From Clostridiales bacterium (GTDB taxonomy: Bacteria; Bacillota; Clostridia; Oscillospirales; CAG-272), in the NCBI GenBank assembly GCA_021202555.1, contig JAJQCT010000007.1, positions 1 to 46,959 of the forward strand: DNA of 46,959 nucleotides. The letters are read 5' to 3'. Position 1 is the stretch's first letter; every line of letters starts with the position of its first letter. Under the pieces are notes generated by a model. The model was not told the origin of the DNA, searched no databases, and worked only from the letters and a program-made list of their open reading frames with translations. Position numbers and translations under genes: made by a program. This document shows, piece by piece, positions 42,980 through 46,959 of this stretch.

Positions 42980-43461
42980 CTTGACGCCTCCGAGAGCGAA
43001 TCGTCGTTTGAAATCCAGTCGTGAGTGTTTATTATTCTGTAGTCCGATTTTGTGTCGCGGATTATAACGGTATCGATTCCGGCGTTTATTATCTGCCGCT
43101 TGCACATCATGCAGTTTTCCGTTCCCGCGACGACGCTGCCGTCGGTGGGGTCTGTGCAGCAGATATAAAGCGTCGAGCCGAGCATCTGCTCGCGCGACGC
43201 CGAGATAATGGCGTTTGCCTCCGCGTGAACGCTGCGGCAAAGCTCGTACCGCTCCCCATGAGGAATCCCGCGCCTCTCGCGCTCGCAGAATCCAAGCTCG
43301 CAGCAGTTTTTGCGCCCGCGCGGCGCGCCGTTATACCCCGTCGAAACGATAACGTCGTTTTTGACTATAATAGACCCGTAGCGGCGGCGCAGGCAGGTGC
43401 TTCTCTCCGACACGGTTTCCGCAATATCAAGATAATAATTGTGCTTCGATACCCTTTCCAT
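42976..43461 (-). CDS. comEB: dCMP deaminase, ComEB type
   Basis: Deaminates dCMP to dUMP, supplying thymidylate synthesis. The 161-residue cytidine-deaminase fold shows the zinc and catalytic residues in SVHAEANAII (His, Glu) and NCMMCKRQI (two Cys), plus YGSIIVKNDVIVSTGYNGAPRG and the second Cys/His-rich insert ELGFCERERRGIPHGERYELC typical of the ComEB group. It is first in the minus-strand operon to the helicase loader, with promoter 43507-43535 and AAGGAGC before the ATG. Confidence 0.94.
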   Translation of the reverse strand: MERVSKHNYYLDIAETVSERSTCLRRRYGSIIVKNDVIVSTGYNGAPRGRKNCCELGFCERERRGIPHGERYELCRSVHAEANAIISASREQMLGSTLYICCTDPTDGSVVAGTENCMMCKRQIINAGIDTVIIRDTKSDYRIINTHDWISNDDSLSEASR

Positions 43462-43506
43462 TTTTAATGCTCCTTATATGCGCGTATGCGCGCTTCGTCC
43501 TATATT

Positions 43507-43535
43507 ATTCTACCATTGAGCGCGCAAAAAATCAA
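43507..43535 (-). promoter_or_regulatory. Sigma-A promoter of the comEB-tsaD-dnaD operon
   Basis: On the minus strand TTGATT (43535-43530) and TAGAAT (43512-43507) with a 17-nt spacer. A short GC hairpin (GCGCG/CGCGC around 43480-43493) lies in the leader. Confidence 0.75.
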
Positions 43536-43574
43536 TCGCAAATTCCGACTTTATCAGTCACCCGCGTCCGTCGG

Positions 43575-43605
43575 AAAAAACGCCCCGCAGTATGTCCGCG
43601 GGGCG
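43575..43605 (-). terminator. Terminator of the acyl carrier protein gene
   Basis: CGCCCCGC (43581-43588) and GCGGGGCG (43598-43605) form a perfect 8-bp stem; on the minus strand TTTTTT follows. Confidence 0.9.
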
Positions 43606-43624
43606 ATGGCGAAAAGACCGATTT

Positions 43625-43849
43625 TCACTCAAATGTTTCGAGGTATTTTACGACGTCCCCTACGGTAACAAGCTTTGTCAGCTCGTCCTCGTCAAATTCG
43701 ACGTCGAACTTCTCCTCGCAGAGCATGACGAGATCCGCCAGTTCGATTGAGTTGATTCCGAGATCGTTTACAAGCTCCGCATCCGGCTCTATCGAGCCCT
43801 CGTCAATCTGAAGCTCCGTCACGAGAATCTCCTTGAGCTTTTCGTACAT
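43625..43849 (-). CDS. Acyl carrier protein (orphan)
   Basis: A 74-residue acidic carrier protein. The phosphopantetheine Ser lies in LGINSIEL (where fatty-acid ACPs have DSLD/E), with helix I KLKEILVTELQ, and C-terminal VTVGDVVKYLE. The NSIE core fits free-standing ACPs of type II fatty acid, D-alanyl or secondary pathways; no synthase or activating enzyme lies nearby, so the pathway is open. The start at 43849 has a strong GGAGGAG site; a longer frame upstream reads through the promoter and was rejected. It is monocistronic with a perfect consensus promoter and its own terminator, suggesting high expression. Confidence 0.9.
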   Translation of the reverse strand: MYEKLKEILVTELQIDEGSIEPDAELVNDLGINSIELADLVMLCEEKFDVEFDEDELTKLVTVGDVVKYLETFE

Positions 43850-43889
43850 ACAGTAACTCCTCCGTGAAATATGGTTTGTTCGGGTAAAT

Positions 43890-43918
43890 ATTATATTGCA
43901 GAGATTTGCTTTTGTCAA
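43890..43918 (-). promoter_or_regulatory. Perfect sigma-A promoter of the ACP gene
   Basis: On the minus strand TTGACA (43918-43913) and TATAAT (43895-43890), 17-nt spacer: a full consensus match. Confidence 0.93.
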
Positions 43919-44000
43919 CGCAAAAAGAGATTTTTGGGCGCAAATTTGCATTTTTAAAATGTGTATGCGAAAACTTTCACATTTTCGTAGCATTCCTCTC

Positions 44001-44029
44001 TTGTATTCGATGCTTTGTCGGTATAAAAT
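44001..44029 (+). promoter_or_regulatory. Promoter of the 44061 membrane protein gene
   Basis: TTGTAT at 44001-44006 and TAAAAT at 44024-44029, 17 nt apart; the ATG at 44061 has GGAG 6 nt upstream. Confidence 0.72.
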
Positions 44030-44060
44030 AAAGGGTGAAATCTCAAATACGGAGTATGAT

Positions 44061-44975
44061 ATGGCAGAGGATAAAATCGAAAATAATCGGAATGAAAATG
44101 AGGGTGCGGAAAAAAGCGTCCGTGAGGAGGAGGTTCCCGCACCGCGCCCCGACATCTCTCGAAAAAACCAGAAGCGCGGAATTATAATCGCGTTCTGCGT
44201 GATGGCAGCGTTCATTATAATCTGGTACGCATGGTCGCCCGCAATGAATTTTGTGCTCACGCTTTTTGAAAGCGAGGACACGGGCGCGACGAGCGATTTC
44301 AGCGACAAGATTATGAGCTACAGCTTTTACGCCGCGGATTACGACGAGAATATATTCGAGGACGAGGATTACATGGACAAAAACAGAATGCTCGCCTACG
44401 TCTACGAGAACAACACGTTTTACGTCGAAATCGACCCCGACGGGAATTATTCGTCATATGATTCGACAGTCGAATTTTTCGTGCGCTATTTTTACGCCGT
44501 CATGAACGGAGAATATGAGACGTACCCCGAATTTTTCACGGACGAGTGCATCGAAAACTACCCCTCCGTCATAAAGGAGCGCTTCACCATGCAGAAGCTG
44601 TACGACATGGTGATAACATACAACAGCACATCGACTGCGACAGACGCGGACGGAAATTCGGTCACGGCGTATTATTACTACGTCGATTATAAGATTTATC
44701 AGAACAACGGCACCTTCAGAAACGACATCGAAAGCAACAAGACGCGAACCCTGATAGTGGAGCTTTACGTTTACTCGGACGGTACGATTCTCATAAACTA
44801 TATGGGACGCGGCGACGACGTTGTTTCGGCTGATGCGTCCTCATCCTCGTCGTGCGCGTCCGCAGTCTCGCCCCTTCCCGCGCTTATCGCGGCATTCCCG
44901 TTTGTTTTCGTCGGATGCAGAAAAGAACGCAACGAGACGAAACGCAGCGAGGCGAAACGCGGCTCGGAGAATTGA
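44061..44975 (+). CDS. Bitopic membrane protein with hydrophobic C-terminus, unknown
   Basis: A 304-residue protein: a charged cytosolic tail of about 35 residues, one membrane helix (about 41-70, IIIAFCVMAAFIIIWYAW), then an acidic, Tyr- and Asn-rich extracytoplasmic domain (VEFFVRYFYAVMNGEYETYPEFFTDECIENYPSV onward; an NTF2-like fold is possible but not certain). The C-terminus is a second hydrophobic stretch after a Ser run (SPLPALIAAFPFVFVGC) with a basic tail RKERNETKRSEAKR, like a membrane anchor without an LPxTG motif. The tail is encoded by a 15-bp near-repeat (ACGCAACGAGACGAA, ACGCAGCGAGGCGAA). The start at 44061 fits the ribosome binding site; earlier in-frame ATGs lie upstream of the promoter. 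Confidence 0.75.
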   Translation: MAEDKIENNRNENEGAEKSVREEEVPAPRPDISRKNQKRGIIIAFCVMAAFIIIWYAWSPAMNFVLTLFESEDTGATSDFSDKIMSYSFYAADYDENIFEDEDYMDKNRMLAYVYENNTFYVEIDPDGNYSSYDSTVEFFVRYFYAVMNGEYETYPEFFTDECIENYPSVIKERFTMQKLYDMVITYNSTSTATDADGNSVTAYYYYVDYKIYQNNGTFRNDIESNKTRTLIVELYVYSDGTILINYMGRGDDVVSADASSSSSCASAVSPLPALIAAFPFVFVGCRKERNETKRSEAKRGSEN

Positions 44976-45006
44976 AAAAAGCCCCACTATGTGAGTGAAG
45001 CTTTTC
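44974..45006. terminator. Terminator between the membrane protein gene and the CAT-tRNA
   Basis: AGCCCCACT (44980-44988) pairs with AGTGAAGCT (44994-45002) using wobble pairs when read on the minus strand, followed there by six T. It ends the tRNA transcript and may also act weakly on the plus strand, where only four T follow. Confidence 0.7.
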
Positions 45007-45011
45007 TCGTG

Positions 45012-45085
45012 TGGGCCATCAGGGACTCGAACCCCGGACCGACCGGTTATGAGCCGGTTGCTCTAACCAACTGAGCTAATGGCCC
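45012..45085 (-). tRNA. tRNA with CAT anticodon (elongator Met or Ile2)
   Basis: Cloverleaf with acceptor GGGCCAT/ATGGCCC, D-arm TAGCTCAGTTGGTTAGAGC, anticodon stem ACCGG/CCGGT, loop CTCATAA (anticodon CAT), T-loop GGGTTCGAGTCCC and discriminator A. It is not the initiator, which has an unpaired 1-72 position. Met and lysidine-modified Ile2 cannot be told apart safely by eye; C4-G69 and C5-G68 are compatible with Ile2. Confidence 0.93.
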
Positions 45086-45150
45086 TCGATGAAATCGAGT
45101 GTAATCGGATATACTCGGGTTTTGCGCCGCATTCCCGCCGCGCACGATAT

Positions 45151-45179
45151 ATTATACAGCGTCCGATTCGCTTTGTCAA
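45151..45179 (-). promoter_or_regulatory. Promoter of the CAT-tRNA gene
   Basis: On the minus strand TTGACA (45179-45174) and TATAAT (45156-45151) with a 17-nt spacer and an upstream A/T-rich stretch (AATTTTTTTCAAAAAG). The rest of 45180-45328 holds a TATAAT-like box at 45261-45266 without a good -35 that may serve the following ABC genes. Confidence 0.9.
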
Positions 45180-45328
45180 GGGCTTTTTGAAAAAAATTTT
45201 GATTTTTTGTCCGCACGCCGCCCGTCAGCGTTAATTCACGCCGGGTTTATCTTCGGCGGCTATAATTACCCATATGCCGGCAGGGGTGAACATAACCCCG
45301 CAGATTCATAAACGGAGGAAATAACGCG

Positions 45329-46033
45329 ATGAGCAAATTTATAAGATTTGAAAATGTGGGAAAGATATATCATACGGGAAATGTTTCCGTCACGGCGCTT
45401 CACGACGTGAATTTCACGGTCGAGCGCGGCGAGATAGTCGTTATAGTCGGCGCGTCGGGCGCGGGCAAGACGACGCTTCTGAACATTCTGGGCGGGATGG
45501 ACACGCTGACGTCCGGAAAGGTATTTCTCGACGGGGAGGAAATTTCCGCGTACTCGAAGCGGCGGCTGACGGAATACAGGCGCCACGACGTCGGATTCGT
45601 CTTTCAGTTTTATAATCTCATAGGCAATCTCACGGCGGTTGAAAACGTGGAGCTTGCCTCGCAGATATGCCGCGAGCCGAGAGACGCGGCACAGACTCTT
45701 GCCGAGGTGGGACTTTCGGAGAGAGCGAAGAATTTTCCCTCGCAGCTTTCGGGCGGCGAGCAGCAGCGCGTCGCAATAGCGAGAGCGCTCGCGAAAAATC
45801 CAAAGCTCCTTCTCTGTGACGAGCCGACGGGAGCGCTTGATTACGTAACGGGAAAATCGATTCTGAAGCTGCTTCAGGACACGGTGAGGGATACGGGAAT
45901 GACCGTCATCATCATCACGCACAACAAGGCGCTCACGGCGATGGCAGACCGCGTTATTTCCGTGAAAAACGGCACGATAACGGATATGCACGTAAACGAG
46001 GAAATAACTCCCGTCGAAAATATTGAGTGGTAG
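45329..46033 (+). CDS. ABC transporter ATPase, MacB/LolD class
   Basis: A 234-residue ATPase with Walker A GASGAGKT (41-48), Q-loop [18 protein letters not shown], signature LSGGEQ (140-145), Walker [13 protein letters not shown] (from 160) and switch His in IIITHNKAL. It pairs with the FtsX-type permease that begins three bases after its TAG stop. CGGAGGAAA lies before the ATG. Such pairs export lipids, peptides or antibiotics or act in cell-wall hydrolase control; the substrate is unknown. A small GGGGT/ACCCC inverted repeat (45283-45299) lies in the leader. Confidence 0.95.
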   Translation: MSKFIRFENVGKIYHTGNVSVTALHDVNFTVERGEIVVIVGASGAGKTTLLNILGGMDTLTSGKVFLDGEEISAYSKRRLTEYRRHDVGFVFQFYNLIGNLTAVENVELASQICREPRDAAQTLAEVGLSERAKNFPSQLSGGEQQRVAIARALAKNPKLLLCDEPTGALDYVTGKSILKLLQDTVRDTGMTVIIITHNKALTAMADRVISVKNGTITDMHVNEEITPVENIEW

Positions 46034-46036
46034 CAT

Positions 46037-46959
46037 ATGAGGAAGATTTTATTTCGCACGATAAGGAAAAGTCTCGGACGCTTTATCGCGCTGCTCGCGA
46101 TTATCGCGCTCGGCGTGGGCTTTTTTGCCGGACTTCGGGCGACACGTCCCGCGATGGTTGAAACGGCGAACGAATATCTGACGTCGCACAGGCTTTATCA
46201 TTTCAGGCTCGTCTCAACTCTCGGAATGACGGAGGACGACGTGGCGGCAGCGGGCGAGCTTTCATATGTCGAATACGCGGAGGGCTCGTACAGCGTCGAC
46301 GCGCTCATCACCTCGGAATCGGGCGACGACGTGACCTTTACGATTATAACGATTCCCGAAAACGTCAACACGCTGAATCTTCTTTCGGGACGCTATCCCG
46401 AGAGTGATGACGAATGCCTCATCGATTCAGCCTACTATGACGACTACGATGACGCTATAGGGACGACTGTAAAGATTTCGGAAAACAACGACGAGGACAC
46501 GTCCGACACGTTCGTCTATTCGGAATACACTGTCGTCGGCGTAGTATCCTCTCCGCTTTACATAAATTACGAGCGCGGCTCGACGACAGTCGGTAACGGC
46601 AAGGTATCGGCTTACGCCTACGTTCCCTCGGGCGGGCTTGACTATGAAATATACACGAGCGTTTACCTTTACCTGACGGAAACGGCGGAAATGTATTCCG
46701 ACGAATACGATGCGCTCATGGAAAAATACGAGGACGAAATCACGGCGTTTCTCGACGAGCGCGCGGATATAAGATATAACGAGCTTTACGAGGAGGCGTC
46801 CGACGCAATTGCAGAGGGTGAGGAGGAGCTTGCAGACGCGCTTTCAGAGCTTAACGACGCGGAGGCGGAATATGCGGACGGACTTTCCGAATATGAAGAG
46901 GGCGTTGCCGAATACGAGGACGGCGCCGCCGAGCTGGAGGAGGCAAAATCCGAGCTTGA
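46037..46959 (+). CDS. FtsX-type ABC permease with coiled-coil insert (cut by window end)
   Basis: The first 307 codons of a permease; the frame is still open at the last base (the final TGA-looking letters are out of frame). An N-terminal membrane helix (about 14-36, GRFIALLAIIALGVGFFAGL) is followed by a MacB-like periplasmic domain (ENVNTLNLLSGRYPESDDECLID; GTTVKISE; YTVVGVV) and then, from about residue 255, an acidic heptad stretch (EGEEELADALSELNDAEAEY) that reads as a coiled coil. Permeases of this kind usually exceed 800 residues with long coiled-coil hairpins. It starts 3 nt after the ATPase gene. Confidence 0.92.
   Translation, partial: MRKILFRTIRKSLGRFIALLAIIALGVGFFAGLRATRPAMVETANEYLTSHRLYHFRLVSTLGMTEDDVAAAGELSYVEYAEGSYSVDALITSESGDDVTFTIITIPENVNTLNLLSGRYPESDDECLIDSAYYDDYDDAIGTTVKISENNDEDTSDTFVYSEYTVVGVVSSPLYINYERGSTTVGNGKVSAYAYVPSGGLDYEIYTSVYLYLTETAEMYSDEYDALMEKYEDEITAFLDERADIRYNELYEEASDAIAEGEEELADALSELNDAEAEYADGLSEYEEGVAEYEDGAAELEEAKSEL

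Noticed and set aside
46957-46959. Apparent TGA stop at the very end of the window
   Set aside because: It is out of frame with the permease gene, which remains open.

Overview
The window looks like a chromosomal segment from a low-to-middle GC Bacillota, most likely an anaerobic Clostridia (gut-type) lineage. This rests on gene content: a YrzB/DUF1292 protein, RNase M5, a DnaD-like protein paired with a DnaI/DnaC-type helicase loader, ThiI without a rhodanese domain, a ComEB-type dCMP deaminase, a YwlE-like phosphatase, potABCD, and textbook sigma-A promoters with 17-nt spacers. No genus can be named from the sequence alone. TAG is an ordinary stop codon here: two ABC-transporter genes end in it.

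Layout. 1-3400: a fused ABC transporter under a palindromic operator, followed by REP-like palindromes and a bidirectional terminator shared with a DUF1292 gene. 3837-12834 (minus): a nine-gene operon for cell shape, division and genome upkeep (zapA, U32 peptidase, dut, maf, mreB, mreC, mreD, PBP2, nth). 12896-14970 (plus): thiI and pcp. 15007-21665 (minus): a cell-surface operon of an M15 D,D-dipeptidase-like protein, an Ig-repeat/transglutaminase protein, an MBOAT acyltransferase interrupted by an in-frame TAG, an SGNH partner with Cys at the nucleophile position, and a lipoprotein. 21995-26123 (minus): potABCD. 26421-30140 (minus): an M50 protease and LacZ. 30300-34862 (minus): GtrA, RNase M5, holA, DUF1934, a membrane protein, a YdcF/SanA protein and a CYTH protein. 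35016-38073 (plus): an accessory-looking insert with an AAA/DUF4143 ATPase and a GtrII-like membrane glucosyltransferase frameshifted at a C7 tract. 38225-38566 (minus): four tRNA genes (Val, Asp, Phe, Gly). 38945-43461 (minus): helicase loader, DnaD-like protein, tsaD, rimI, LMW phosphatase, dCMP deaminase. 43625-46959: an orphan acyl carrier protein (minus), a membrane protein (plus), a CAT-anticodon tRNA (minus) and an ABC transporter whose permease runs off the window.

Most genes are housekeeping and are read from the minus strand. The features worth a second look are the 15-21.7 kb surface operon; the two interrupted membrane-enzyme genes (amber codon in MBOAT, C7 frameshift in the glucosyltransferase), both in polymer-modifying enzymes; perfect or near-perfect palindromes over three promoters; in-frame and intergenic short tandem repeats around maf/mreB; and a dispersed palindrome family with compensatory base changes that abuts stop codons at two distant loci.
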